Origin: JANQMY01 sp965228775
GTDB lineage: Bacteria; Pseudomonadota; Alphaproteobacteria; JANQMY01
Length of the DNA stretch: 64,000 bases
NCBI GenBank assembly: GCA_965228775.1
Contig: OZ245840.1
Location: 4,402,001 to 4,466,000, forward strand
Reading direction: 5' to 3'
Shown piece after piece: positions 26,028 through 35,351 of this stretch. Position 1 is the first letter of the stretch, and every line of letters starts with the position of its first letter. The notes under the pieces were generated by a model. The model made no database searches, was not told the DNA's origin, and worked only from the letters and a program-made list of their open reading frames with translations. Both the position numbers and the translations under genes were made by a program.

Positions 26028-26477
26028 GTGGGGCGGGTCTTCCTCATTGCCTGCATGGTGTTCGCCTTGGGGACAGGGCCCTCGATCGGGGCAGACCTGG
26101 TTGCATATGAGGTTGTCGACGACACGATTCCGCAGCCGTTAACGAAACAACCTGGAGATCCTTCATCAGGAAGAGACGTATATGTGGATCGGGACAGGGG
26201 ACATTGTCTGTTGTGTCATCAAGCAGCGTCGGTTAGCGAACCGTTTCCGGGGACGATCGGTCCCGACTTGTCCGATGTCGGAGCCCGCTATACGGCGGCG
26301 CAGCTGCGGTACCGTATCGTTGATCCCACACGGCTGAATGCGGACACGGTGATGCCCTCCTATTACCGCATTGACGGATTGGCCCAGGTTGAGAAAAAGT
26401 ATGAGGGAAAGCCGGTTCTCACGGCTCAGGAAGTGGAAGACTTAATTGCATTCTTGCAAACTTTCGGAAAGGAATAA
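26028..26477 (+). CDS. soxX: Sulfur-oxidation cytochrome SoxX
   Basis: 149 residues from a GTG seven nt past soxF; longer in-frame starts run back into soxF. Signal peptide (VFLIACMVFALG), single haem motif CLLCHQ, and axial-Met context VMPSYYRIDGL. SoxX pairs with SoxA to couple thiosulfate or sulfide to the SoxY carrier in the periplasm. soxA is encoded three genes downstream. Confidence 0.9.
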   Translation: MGRVFLIACMVFALGTGPSIGADLVAYEVVDDTIPQPLTKQPGDPSSGRDVYVDRDRGHCLLCHQAASVSEPFPGTIGPDLSDVGARYTAAQLRYRIVDPTRLNADTVMPSYYRIDGLAQVEKKYEGKPVLTAQEVEDLIAFLQTFGKE

Positions 26478-26479
26478 GG

Positions 26480-26971
26480 GTGTCCGTTAACACGCCAACA
26501 CCGTCGCTGAACGAAGACGCCGGGATAGACAGGCGAACGGCATTAGCGGCGTTGGGCGGAGCCGTGGCGATTACGCTGCTCCCGGCCCGCCTGTCGGCCA
26601 CACCGGAGGAAATGCAAGCGGCCATTCGCGAGTCATTTGGAGATATTCCCGTTCAAGAAGGGCGGGTTACCCTAAAACTGCCGGTCTTGTCGGAAAACGG
26701 AAATTCCGTTCCCATGTCAATTGACGTGGACAGCTCAATGACGGAAACGGATCACGTAACCTCCATTCAAGTCTTCGCGGAGAAAAACCCGCTTCCCAAT
26801 ATCGTAAAATACTATCTTGGGCCCCGTGCCGGGAAGGCGAAGATCACTAGCCGGATACGGCTTGCTGACACGCAGACCATTACAGCCATTGCCCAGATGA
26901 GCGATGGCAGCCTGTGGTCCGGCACGGCCAGAACCATTGTCACGCTGGCCGCGTGTATCGATTTGGGCTGA
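26480..26971 (+). CDS. soxY: Sulfur carrier protein SoxY with an atypical C-terminus
   Basis: 163 residues from a GTG at 26480. N-terminal Tat-like signal (IDRRTALAALGGAVAI). SoxY carries sulfur intermediates on a Cys in a flexible C-terminal GGCGG arm. Here the end reads TIVTLAACIDLG: the Cys is kept, but the flanking glycines are replaced and four residues follow it. It lies between soxX and soxZ in the usual order and is probably functional, perhaps with altered partner access. Confidence 0.87.
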   Translation: MSVNTPTPSLNEDAGIDRRTALAALGGAVAITLLPARLSATPEEMQAAIRESFGDIPVQEGRVTLKLPVLSENGNSVPMSIDVDSSMTETDHVTSIQVFAEKNPLPNIVKYYLGPRAGKAKITSRIRLADTQTITAIAQMSDGSLWSGTARTIVTLAACIDLG

Positions 26972-26982
26972 CGAGGGGCAAC

Positions 26983-27303
26983 ATGGCAAAGGTTCGTATT
27001 GCAGTTCCCGAAACCGCCCAAAAGGGCGACGTGATCGAAATCAAAACACTGATCTCGCACCCCATGGAAAGCGGGTTTCGGCGCGGCGTTTTCGGCGAAG
27101 TGATCCCCCGCGACATTCTGAAGGAATTTAAGTGCACCTATAACGGTATTGAGATCTTTCGCGCAGAGTTTTTTCCGGCCGTTACCGCCAACCCATTTTT
27201 GACCTTTTTCACTGTTGCGGTCGAGACCGGCGATCTAGAGTTTACGTGGACGGATCAACACGGTGCGGTGACGTCCGAGAAGCGGTCCATCACGGTCACA
27301 TGA
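26983..27303 (+). CDS. soxZ: SoxZ, SoxY partner
   Basis: 106 residues from the ATG at 26983. The SoxZ signature KTLISHPMESGFRR is present, with the immunoglobulin-like strands that follow (TANPFLTFFTVAV). SoxZ binds SoxY to form the SoxYZ carrier. The stop overlaps the soxA ATG. Confidence 0.94.
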   Translation: MAKVRIAVPETAQKGDVIEIKTLISHPMESGFRRGVFGEVIPRDILKEFKCTYNGIEIFRAEFFPAVTANPFLTFFTVAVETGDLEFTWTDQHGAVTSEKRSITVT

Positions 27304-28100
27304 AGATGCGGAGACCTCTTCATTATTGGGCCGCTGTTGCCGTGACCATGTTGTGGGGCATTGGGGGGCTCTATGCCCAAGAGCGTGGGATTTCGGATGC
27401 GGAGATCCGCTCCGGCATTGAATTCCAGCAGGCTGAAACACAGGCGCTTCAAAACGACGATTTTGCCAATCCCGGCTATCTATGGGTTGATCAAGGAAGA
27501 AAGCTTTTCCAAACGCCGCCGGGTGGAGAGCGACCGTCCTGTGCCACTTGCCACGGCGAAAATGGCGAAGGGCTTGTGGGAACCGCTGCCAGATATCCCG
27601 CTATCGATGCAGAAAGTGGCCAGCTCTTCAACCTTGAGAAACGTATTCAAAATTGTCAGTCAACGTATCAAAAAGCGGAGCCCTCTGCCTATGAGTCAGA
27701 CGCGCTGTTATCCCTTGCCTCTTTCGTGGCCAACTTGTCCCGGGGCAAGCCCATAGAGGTGAGTATTGACGGGCCGGCTCAATCTCATTTCGAGAATGGA
27801 AAAGACTATTACTATGCTCGCAAAGGCCAATTGAACTTGGCTTGCAATCATTGTCATGAGGTCAATTGGGGCCAAATGCTGCGCGGAGACAAGTTAAGTC
27901 AGGGGCATGGAAACGGATATCCTGCCTACAAATTTGAATGGCAAGCCATTGGGTCTTTGCATCGGCGCTTGCGGAATTGTGATCAAGGTGTGCGGGCCGA
28001 GCAATATCCCTTTGGATCTCAGGAATACATTGATTTAGAGCTCTACCTTGCGTGGCGCGCCAAAGGGCTGGAAATTGAAACGCCCGCGGTCCGGCGATAG
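27300..28100 (+). CDS. soxA: Dihaem sulfur-oxidation cytochrome SoxA
   Basis: 266 residues from the ATG overlapping soxZ (MKMRRPLHYW, with a signal segment to about GLYAQ). Haem motifs CATCH and CNHCH show a dihaem SoxA. Ligand cysteines lie in IQNCQ and in RNCDQGVR, the latter being the persulfide-bearing site of the family. With SoxX it attaches sulfane to SoxY. It ends the operon; soxB and soxCD are not in the window. Confidence 0.92.
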   Translation: MKMRRPLHYWAAVAVTMLWGIGGLYAQERGISDAEIRSGIEFQQAETQALQNDDFANPGYLWVDQGRKLFQTPPGGERPSCATCHGENGEGLVGTAARYPAIDAESGQLFNLEKRIQNCQSTYQKAEPSAYESDALLSLASFVANLSRGKPIEVSIDGPAQSHFENGKDYYYARKGQLNLACNHCHEVNWGQMLRGDKLSQGHGNGYPAYKFEWQAIGSLHRRLRNCDQGVRAEQYPFGSQEYIDLELYLAWRAKGLEIETPAVRR

Positions 28101-28329
28101 ACACCGAGCATCGTTAATAAGTCCGTATACGGTTCGAAATGCCCGGTTATTTGTGCTGAAGGCCTTCTCGCCCGCTGCATAAATGGGCGACCCATTTTCT
28201 CTTTACAACGCTGATTGCCTGCATTGCAAAAGGACGTTTGGCGGTTGCCGAACGATGTGCTTTTCCGTCAGAATGGGCTAAATGCAAATCAATAGCGGCA
28301 ATAAGTTCAAACCCAGGGAGTGATCCACC

Positions 28330-29898
28330 ATGTCATCAACGGCCCGCGCCCAAGTTGTTACGATGGACGCATCCTTCGAGAAGATGCTCGAAGAAGATAC
28401 CAATGCGGATAATATTATTCCCGCGTTTCGGCGTAATGCGCCGCTTGATCCCGGCCCCGCTTTGGTGCCGGTGGCGCGCTACATTTCGCGTGAGTATCAC
28501 GAGTTGGAGAAAGAGAGGCTGTGGAGCCGTGTTTGGCAGATGGCCGCCCATGAGGATGATTTTCCGAATGTGGGTGACGTGGTGCCTTACGACATTGCCA
28601 CGAAGTCCTTCTTGATCGTCCGCGTGGCGGAAGATGAGTACAAGGCCTATTACAATGCGTGCCTCCATAGGGGGCGCAAGTTACGCGAAGCGCGCGGCAA
28701 GTGTTTGAACGAGTTGCGCTGCCCGTTCCATGGCTGGACCTGGAATCTGGATGGCAGCTTGAAAGTCGTTCCGTGTGCCCATGATTACAAGGATCTCAAA
28801 AAGGAAGATGAAGCTTTACCGGAAGTGAAGGTTGGGCGTTGGGGACGTTTCATTTTCATCAACCCGGATCCCAATTGTAAGCCATTGGAAGAGCATGTGG
28901 GTGACTTGGCGACCAATTTTGAATTGTTGCCTTTCGAACGCCGCTATAAGTCGGCGCATGTGGCCAAGGTCATTCGGGCCAATTGGAAAGTGGTCCAGGA
29001 AGCCTTTATGGAATCCTACCACGTGTTGATGACCCATCCGCAGATCTTGACGGGCGGGCCGAATGATCTGTGCACGAAATATGATGCGTTCGGCAATTAT
29101 TCCAGAGCAATCCGGTGCGGTGCATTGGATTCAAAAGGTATGCCGGAATGGGATGACACGCCGCAGGACAACATAAACCGGCTTCGCCATCCGCTGACAG
29201 GCTGGTTATATGAAGATCTAGGCGATGGCCATGTGCAAGTAACGACGCCGAAGGGCGAAACCGGGAAATTCACCGTTGATGCGGACTGGGTCGAAGGCGA
29301 TCTGAAAGACGCAAATCCGCACCTTTGTTTGTGGGTGGCGGGGAAACAAGCTGCTTCCGTAGCAAACGATTTTGCGGAAAGAACGACGGATGTTCAGAAC
29401 GCAATCGCCGAAAAGCTGGGGGACAAAGCCTCTCCCCGAGCGATCGGCGCTGAGATGCAACGCCGCGAGTTGCAGAAGACACTACCGTCCATTGCGGATA
29501 AGATTCCGGATGTGGAATTGTCCTCATCCATCTTCTTCACCCTGTTCCCGAACTGGCATCCATGGGGGTCGTTCAACCCGATTAATTACCGGTTCCGTCC
29601 GAATGGGGACAATCACGAAGAATGCATCATGGAATGTATGTATCTGACGCCTATTCCGGAAGACGGCAATTACACGCCTGTATCAGAGGTCCATTGGCTT
29701 GACGCGGATGCGGATTGGACCGAGGCGCCGGAACTGGGCATGCTGTCCATGATTTTCAATCAAGATCTACGGAACTTGCCTTATGTGTATGACGGCTTGA
29801 AGGCCACGGCGCGCGAACATCTGCGCTTGGCCGACTACAACGAGCTAAAACTCCGGCATTTCCACCATCTGTATGGCGAATGGGTGGGGGATATCTAG
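28330..29898 (+). CDS. Rieske non-haem iron oxygenase, alpha subunit
   Basis: 522 residues, GGGAG before the ATG. The Rieske 2Fe-2S motif is CLHRGRKL plus CPFHGWTW; the mononuclear iron site is in EAFMESYHVLMTHP. The protein is longer than the usual 420-460, with an insertion around 290-400. Family members hydroxylate or demethylate aromatic and sterol-like substrates. No reductase or ferredoxin lies beside it. It is convergent with the ABC permease gene only 13 nt away. Substrate unknown. Confidence 0.9.
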   Translation: MSSTARAQVVTMDASFEKMLEEDTNADNIIPAFRRNAPLDPGPALVPVARYISREYHELEKERLWSRVWQMAAHEDDFPNVGDVVPYDIATKSFLIVRVAEDEYKAYYNACLHRGRKLREARGKCLNELRCPFHGWTWNLDGSLKVVPCAHDYKDLKKEDEALPEVKVGRWGRFIFINPDPNCKPLEEHVGDLATNFELLPFERRYKSAHVAKVIRANWKVVQEAFMESYHVLMTHPQILTGGPNDLCTKYDAFGNYSRAIRCGALDSKGMPEWDDTPQDNINRLRHPLTGWLYEDLGDGHVQVTTPKGETGKFTVDADWVEGDLKDANPHLCLWVAGKQAASVANDFAERTTDVQNAIAEKLGDKASPRAIGAEMQRRELQKTLPSIADKIPDVELSSSIFFTLFPNWHPWGSFNPINYRFRPNGDNHEECIMECMYLTPIPEDGNYTPVSEVHWLDADADWTEAPELGMLSMIFNQDLRNLPYVYDGLKATAREHLRLADYNELKLRHFHHLYGEWVGDI

Positions 29899-29911
29899 CC
29901 CCTCATTTGTA

Positions 29912-31417
29912 TCATGCAGCATATTGAAGGCCGGGCCGGGAGACGGTGAGGTCGCTCGACCGGCGGGCAAAGGTGCGCAGGCGGCTCGAAATCTGATCGA
30001 TTGCAATGTTGAGAAGGGCGGTGGCTAGGATAAGCACCATCGCCCGGTCAAGCCGTAGATCAGCAAAAGCGCTATCGATGTAAAAGCCGAGCGTAGCGAC
30101 CCCCAGCATTCCGAAAACCGCTGTCTCGCGCATGATGACTTCCCAACGATAGAAGAGGAAGGCGAGCAGTTGCGGATACACCCGTGGCAGCACCTCAAAG
30201 AAATAACGATCCGTTTGGCGTTTCGGTAAGTCCGGCCGAAGCGTCAGCGTTTCTGTTTGCCGACCCACCAAATGGCCAATGATCGCGCCATTGTGGAGCG
30301 CTAGCGCGACCACAGCCGGAAGCATGGATGGCCCCCAAAACTGCAAAAGCAGATAGGCGAGCAGGTATTCCGGTGTGGAGCGAATGACAACTAAGGCCAC
30401 ATGACCTGTAGTCCGGCCTACTGGTCCCAATAACTGCGGCGAGATCCACGGGAATTGGATCATTGCAAGGGCGCCTGTGGCCACCAGCGCAAGCATGGTG
30501 ACCTGCAACGTGGCGATGGCACCTGGAACGATCTGTTCAAAGAACAAACTTCCAAGCCATGCATCCAAGCCGCCGGTACCTTCCGGACGCATGGGGTTTG
30601 GGACAATGTCTTGAGTGAAAAACCTTGCGATGTTCGCCGCGTCTATGTCCACAATGCCCCAAGGCAAAAGCCAAAGAGAGCCAAGAGCAAGAAGGGGCAA
30701 GGTGGCCCAGCGTACCCAATAGCGGATCGTGGCGATCAATATGTAGAACAGCAGCAGAAGTGCGGAGATTTCTGAATAATGCCCTTCGCTAAACGCTGTT
30801 TCCAAATAGAAACCGAGGGTGGGCAAGCCCACAAACCCAAGCACTGCACTGGATCTGAGGCCACATTCTAACCGGTAAAGCGAATAGGTTTTGAATTTGG
30901 GCAGAAGGTCCGGCAGGCGGCCATAAAGGTATCGGGTGAACCAGCCGGAGGACCGGCTTAGGGTCGGCATAGACGGTGAGGGTGTTTCCTCTGCAATTTC
31001 TGCATAGACTTTCGCGAAAATGGCGGCATAGGGAATGCCGATGGCCAGCAATCCGGTAAGCGGCGACAGGCCAAAAAACTGCAGAAAGATCAAGGCCCAA
31101 AACAGCTCGTGGATAGACCGCAGGATCGCACATATCGTGCGTATAAAGATGTTTTGAAAAATAAGAGATAAGAAAAAACCGGCGACATTGCTGAGGATCA
31201 ATCCGAGAAAGGCAAAAGACACCGTAAGAGCAATGGCTTCGGCGAGCTCGCTTGCGCGGCTAAAGTCTGGCGTTACCACCCCCCACCCAAAGCGGGCCAT
31301 CTCTGACCAAGGATCGATCGACACGATCTCAAGGTCCGCTGTGGGCAAGATGATCAAAGCCACGAGCACCAGGGCAAAGCTAATGCCGCTAGGCGATGCG
31401 AAAGAAAATGCCCTCAT
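29912..31417 (-). CDS. PhnE-type ABC permease, tandem fusion
   Basis: 501 residues made of two permease halves. The repeated coupling-loop region reads AVLGFVGLPTLGFYLETAF in the first half and AVFGMLGVATLGFYIDSAF in the second, so both halves of the channel are in one polypeptide. PhnE-type permeases import phosphonate, phosphite or, in one subfamily, selenium oxyanions. It is the last gene of the phnD-phnC-phnE-like unit. Confidence 0.92.
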   Translation of the reverse strand: MRAFSFASPSGISFALVLVALIILPTADLEIVSIDPWSEMARFGWGVVTPDFSRASELAEAIALTVSFAFLGLILSNVAGFFLSLIFQNIFIRTICAILRSIHELFWALIFLQFFGLSPLTGLLAIGIPYAAIFAKVYAEIAEETPSPSMPTLSRSSGWFTRYLYGRLPDLLPKFKTYSLYRLECGLRSSAVLGFVGLPTLGFYLETAFSEGHYSEISALLLLFYILIATIRYWVRWATLPLLALGSLWLLPWGIVDIDAANIARFFTQDIVPNPMRPEGTGGLDAWLGSLFFEQIVPGAIATLQVTMLALVATGALAMIQFPWISPQLLGPVGRTTGHVALVVIRSTPEYLLAYLLLQFWGPSMLPAVVALALHNGAIIGHLVGRQTETLTLRPDLPKRQTDRYFFEVLPRVYPQLLAFLFYRWEVIMRETAVFGMLGVATLGFYIDSAFADLRLDRAMVLILATALLNIAIDQISSRLRTFARRSSDLTVSRPGLQYAA

Positions 31418-31420
31418 CCG

Positions 31421-32077
31421 TCAGCGCTCGTAAAGGGCTTGCACTTCCGCACGGCTGGTTTGTTGCGGAGATTTGTCAAACACGACTTTACCATGCCTCA
31501 GGCCAATCAGCCGGTCCGCGACACCAAACGCGGCATCTACATCATGAAGTGCCAGCAAAGAGGTTTCGTGCCGGGCTGCCAGCAAGTGAAGAACCTCTTG
31601 GCCCATGTTTTCGTCCAGTGCGGAAACCGGTTCGTCGGCAACAATGACAGGGGCTGCCTTATAGAGCGCACGGCCGACAGCCACGCGCTGGCGTTGGCCA
31701 CCGGAGAGCTCTGTTGGGCGTTCATTGAGTTTGTCACCGAGGCTAAGGTCCTGCAGGATGTTTTTTACATCGCGCAGATAGGTGGCTTGGGGCCAAACCA
31801 GGTTCCGCAGATTGGTCCAGAAGCTGTGCCGGTCGAGCCGTCCCATATAGACGTTGTGAAAAACTGAAAGGTTATCCGCAAGGCCAAGCTCTTGCGGCAC
31901 AAGGGCGGCTTCGTTTTCGAGCATGCGATAAAGATGCGCGAGCAAGGTGGACTTGCCCGCGCCGCTTTCGCCTACGAAAACGATGGTCTCACCCCGGTCA
32001 ATGGCAAAGGTCACGTCGTTCAGGACGGCCTCGCCATTGTATCCGATGGTTTCTCTGTCGAGGGAAACCAGTGTCAC
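31421..32077 (-). CDS. PhnC-type ABC transporter ATPase
   Basis: 218 residues with Walker A GESGAGKST, signature LSGGQRQRVAVGRAL, Walker B VIVADEPVSALD and His switch LALHDVD. It powers the adjacent permease. It overlaps the binding-protein gene by four bases and lies 3 nt before the permease. Confidence 0.94.
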   Translation of the reverse strand: MTLVSLDRETIGYNGEAVLNDVTFAIDRGETIVFVGESGAGKSTLLAHLYRMLENEAALVPQELGLADNLSVFHNVYMGRLDRHSFWTNLRNLVWPQATYLRDVKNILQDLSLGDKLNERPTELSGGQRQRVAVGRALYKAAPVIVADEPVSALDENMGQEVLHLLAARHETSLLALHDVDAAFGVADRLIGLRHGKVVFDKSPQQTSRAEVQALYER

Positions 32078-32973
32078 TCGATGAGATCCACCTGTTTCGC
32101 CACATCCACGATCAGCTGGTAGTCCGCATTGCTGGCCGGCACGAATTTTGTGCGTGGAAAGGAGTCCAGAATTTCCTTATCCGTGATTGCCAGCAGCGTG
32201 TTTTTGACTTTTTCGGAGAACCCGTCGCCGAATGTCGCGTCTGCATCGCCTCTAATGGTCCATTGATAGTCCGGATACGGAGGGGTCTTCCAAATGATCT
32301 GCACTTTGGACGAATCTATTTTGCCAAGCTCCAGCTCTTTCTTCCAGACTTTGAAGTTCACAGCGCCGACTTCGAAGGCGCCTGTTTGGACCAGAGCGAT
32401 CGTGCGGGAATGGTCGCCGCTGAAGCCCACGCGCGAAAAGGCTTGATCGGGCGTCTTGCCCAGTTGTTCGCGGATGTGAAATTCCGGCATGAGACGGCCG
32501 GATGTGGAACCCTTGGAGCCGAACGTAAATGTACGGCCTTCGATATCGGCCGGGAAGTCGTCCGACGGCTCAAGTCCGGTTTTGGCGTTGGCGATGAAAT
32601 AGGTCTCAAAGAACTGGTCTTCATAGCCTTGGGCAATGGCGGTGGAACCTTCTACCGCGAGTCTTGCCCGCACGCCTGACAGGCCACCGAACCAGGCAAG
32701 CTGCACCTGATTGTTTTTGAAGGCCGTGACGGCAGCGGCGTAAGATTTGACGGGAATGTATTGCACGTCGACGCCAAGTTCGGCTTCCAGATAGTCGGAG
32801 ACTTTGCCGAAGCGTTCTTTGAGGCGTGATTCGTCTTGGTCGGGAATGGCAGTGAAAACAAAAGTTTCGGCGGAGGCGGTTGCGCCAGCACCGGACAGAA
32901 GAATTGCGCAAGTGATTACAGAAATACAATTACGCAGCGTTCGACCCAACTGGTCGGTATGTGATTTTATCAC
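32074..32973 (-). CDS. PhnD-family periplasmic binding protein, possible selenium-oxyanion importer
   Basis: 299 residues: signal peptide (about 1-34, ending TASAE) and a PhnD-type fold with FTAIPDQDESRLKERFG, VQYIPVKSYAAAVTAF and AWFGGLSGVRAR. From memory, these features fit the PhnD subfamily annotated as putative selenate transporter binding proteins better than true phosphonate binders. Context agrees: the next gene across a 211-nt gap is a selenoprotein, and selA, selB, selD and tRNA-Sec lie within 13 kb. Phosphonate or phosphite remain possible, but no C-P lyase or ptxD is present. Confidence 0.88.
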   Translation of the reverse strand: MIKSHTDQLGRTLRNCISVITCAILLSGAGATASAETFVFTAIPDQDESRLKERFGKVSDYLEAELGVDVQYIPVKSYAAAVTAFKNNQVQLAWFGGLSGVRARLAVEGSTAIAQGYEDQFFETYFIANAKTGLEPSDDFPADIEGRTFTFGSKGSTSGRLMPEFHIREQLGKTPDQAFSRVGFSGDHSRTIALVQTGAFEVGAVNFKVWKKELELGKIDSSKVQIIWKTPPYPDYQWTIRGDADATFGDGFSEKVKNTLLAITDKEILDSFPRTKFVPASNADYQLIVDVAKQVDLIE

Positions 32974-33184
32974 GACATCTTTTCCTCACGTTATGTTGAA
33001 GTGTAGGGGTTGAAGGCCCGACTGTGCCCAAAGCCAGCCTGAGATGCAACTATAGCCTCATGATTTCTCATTTTAGCTGGCGCAAAATTGCGACCGTGGC
33101 TTCGCCAATCTGACCAATCGGTCCCTGGACAAGCACTGGCCGCATTGCGTAATTTGAAGCTTCACCCTCACGAAAGGATCAGAC

Positions 33185-33829
33185 ATGAGTCTTGGCGAAA
33201 AGCTCACGCAAATGAGAGAGGCGGCGGCAAAACGCTTTCCTCCCGAAGTTGCGAAAATCATGCATGATGCGACGGAGGATCTTGCCAATAGCGGTCAGGT
33301 TGAAAAGGTTATCAAGGCCGGTGAAACCTTGCCCGCATTCAAATTGCCGAATCAAAATGGCGATACGGTCGATAGTGCCGATCTTCTGGCACGTGGCCCC
33401 TTGATGTTGACCATCTATCGAGGGTCCTGGTGACCATACTGCAAGCTGGAGCTGGATGCTCTGCAGGACATTTTGAGCGATATTCAAGCGCTTGGCGGTA
33501 ATTTGGTGGCGATCAGCCCGCAAATGCCCGATATTAATTTGAAGCTGATACAGGAGAAAAGCTATGGCTTTGACATCCTGTTTGATGCGGAAAATACGTA
33601 TACCGATCAACTGAATTTGAAGTTTGTGCTTCCTCCGCAGCTGCAAAAGATCTATGGCGGCGGCGGGATTGAACTCCCCAAATTCAGCGGTGACGATAGC
33701 TGGTCATTGCCGATGCCGGCGCGGTTCGTCATCGATAGTGGTGGTATCGTCCGGTACTCGGAAGTCAATCCGGACTACACTAGGCGGCCGGAGCCGGAGG
33801 AAACTTTGGCGGCCATGAAAGCGCTTTAA
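33185..33829 (+). CDS. Selenocysteine-containing AhpC/TSA-like peroxiredoxin
   Basis: 214 residues when the in-frame TGA at 33431-33433 is read as selenocysteine (Sec83). The active site becomes GSW-U-PYC, a U-x-x-C thiol/selenol pair on the thioredoxin fold (TIYRGSW, then LELDAL). Both sides of the TGA are one continuous family domain in one frame, and a stem-loop follows the TGA directly. The C-terminal half (AISPQMPDIN, MPARFVID) is normal for AhpC/TSA-like reductases. It likely reduces peroxides. A strong terminator follows. Ordinary gene callers would break it into two pieces. Confidence 0.93.
33439..33466 (+). promoter_or_regulatory. Bacterial SECIS hairpin of the 33.2 kb selenoprotein
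   Basis: CTGCA-AGC pairs with GCT-c-TGCAG around an 11-nt loop, beginning 5 nt after the UGA. Bacterial SECIS elements lie immediately downstream of UGA and bind SelB. Confidence 0.6.
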
Positions 33830-33848
33830 GAAAGCCTAGTGAATGCGA

Positions 33849-33879
33849 AAAGCCCTGCGAAGAACGCAGGGCTTTTTTT
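33849..33879 (+). terminator. Rho-independent terminator
   Basis: Perfect 9-bp stem AGCCCTGCG/CGCAGGGCT with loop AAGAA followed by seven T residues, just after the selenoprotein stop. A-rich bases on the other side let it work for the convergent DUF2141 gene too. Confidence 0.85.
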
Positions 33880-33890
33880 GTGTCAAACAC

Positions 33891-34385
33891 TTACTGTTTT
33901 GGATCGATGTAATGGACCGCGATGTCCACTTTACCGGCCTTCGTTTTGGCGCGGGCGAAGGGTGGTGAATCGTACATGTGTTTTGCGCCCGACACGCCGT
34001 ACCCTTCCAAGGGAATGCCATCGATCATATTGAATTCATAATCGCTGTTTTCGTCATGAAACAGGCTTACCGCGTATGGGCCGGCTGTCAGGCTGGGAAA
34101 GTCGACCACCATTTTCCCTTTTTGCGCTTTCAATTCGCGAAAATCCACGGCCTTGTTGGGGTCTTCGGACGCAAAAGCGTTTTCCGAATCAAACACCAGA
34201 ATGATCACATTGCCCTTGTCATTCCGTATGCTGTTGATATGAAGTTCAAGGTTTTGCGTGCCGGAAACCTGGGTTTCTCCAACGGCAGCCGCTGGCGTGG
34301 ACAGATGAGCCGCGAGCCAAGCCCCTCCTGTGAGGATGGCGGCCGTGAACGCGACGTCGAAAAGCATTTTGGCGGTGGATGGCAT
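33891..34385 (-). CDS. DUF2141-family secreted protein
   Basis: 164 residues with an N-terminal membrane/signal segment (MLFDVAFTAAILTGGAWLA) and a DUF2141 domain (INSIRNDKGNVIILVF, AVSLFHDENSD, GYGVSG). The function of the family is unknown; members often sit beside carotenoid, sterol or lipid genes. Here it is 12 nt downstream of the sterol desaturase-like gene, so it likely shares its transcript. Confidence 0.87.
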   Translation of the reverse strand: MPSTAKMLFDVAFTAAILTGGAWLAAHLSTPAAAVGETQVSGTQNLELHINSIRNDKGNVIILVFDSENAFASEDPNKAVDFRELKAQKGKMVVDFPSLTAGPYAVSLFHDENSDYEFNMIDGIPLEGYGVSGAKHMYDSPPFARAKTKAGKVDIAVHYIDPKQ

Positions 34386-34397
34386 GGAATACTCCTT

Positions 34398-35309
34398 TCA
34401 CGATCTTTGGGTAAGTGAGTGGTCAGCAGCACTTGTCCTTGATTTGGGCTGCCACTCTGGCGGGGCAAATAGGGCGCCCATCACGTCCCCCGCGCTATTG
34501 GAAGCAGCGACCTTTTGGGCCAGCCGCGCAAACCCGTGGAAAAAAACGGTGATGGGATTGATGGAGTTGATTGGGTTTATGAGCCCGTAAACCACCTTCT
34601 CTTTTTCTTCAGCAAAGGTGCCGAACATCCGGTCCCAAATGATGAACATGCCGGCATAGTTCTTGTCGATGTATTTATCGTTCGAACCGTGATGGACCCG
34701 ATGATGGGATGGAGTGTTCATGACGGCTTCCACCGGTCGCGGGAGCTTCTTCACACTCTCTGTGTGCAGAAAGGTTTGGTATTCCAATACCAGGATCTCG
34801 GCGAAAAAGATGAGAACGGGATGGAAGCCCAGATAAGCCAGCGGCAGGTGGAAAAAGATCGGCCAGACCGAATCCATGGGGCCGAAACGGTTGGCGACCG
34901 ATATATTGAAGTGTGGCGACGAATGATGGACGGTGTGTGTTGCCCAGGCAAGATTTACGCGATGGGTAAAGCGATGTTCCCAGTAATAGATCAAATCGGC
35001 GAGCACGATACAGATCAGGACAGTGGCCAGCGTGATCGGGATATCGAACAGCGCATACTCATAGACGAAGAACATCGATCCGATGTAAAGGCCACCCAGT
35101 AAAATAGCCGAGCCCACAATGGATGCCACGAAGGTTATGTAGTTCGTTACCGTGTCGCCCACCAACGACCAATTGAGCTTCTTCAGGATCGCATACCGCA
35201 CGAACTCGAAGGCCAAAAACACGAATGCGATCACAAGCACCCAATCGCTAAGGGTCGTTTCCCACTGGCTTATCGAGATTTCCGAGATGGGGGTGTGCAG
35301 CCATTCCAT
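34398..35309 (-). CDS. Sterol desaturase / fatty-acid hydroxylase family membrane protein
   Basis: 303 residues with several membrane segments and the eight-histidine di-iron pattern: HRFTH, HTVHHSS and HHRVHHGS. Enzymes of this family desaturate or hydroxylate sterols, fatty acids or carotenoids in the membrane. It diverges from a TetR regulator gene, with a good palindrome between them. Confidence 0.93.
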   Translation of the reverse strand: MEWLHTPISEISISQWETTLSDWVLVIAFVFLAFEFVRYAILKKLNWSLVGDTVTNYITFVASIVGSAILLGGLYIGSMFFVYEYALFDIPITLATVLICIVLADLIYYWEHRFTHRVNLAWATHTVHHSSPHFNISVANRFGPMDSVWPIFFHLPLAYLGFHPVLIFFAEILVLEYQTFLHTESVKKLPRPVEAVMNTPSHHRVHHGSNDKYIDKNYAGMFIIWDRMFGTFAEEKEKVVYGLINPINSINPITVFFHGFARLAQKVAASNSAGDVMGALFAPPEWQPKSRTSAADHSLTQRS

Positions 35310-35351
35310 GACGCCTGGACTCCGGGGCAGGGGATGAATAGATTGTCTAAG

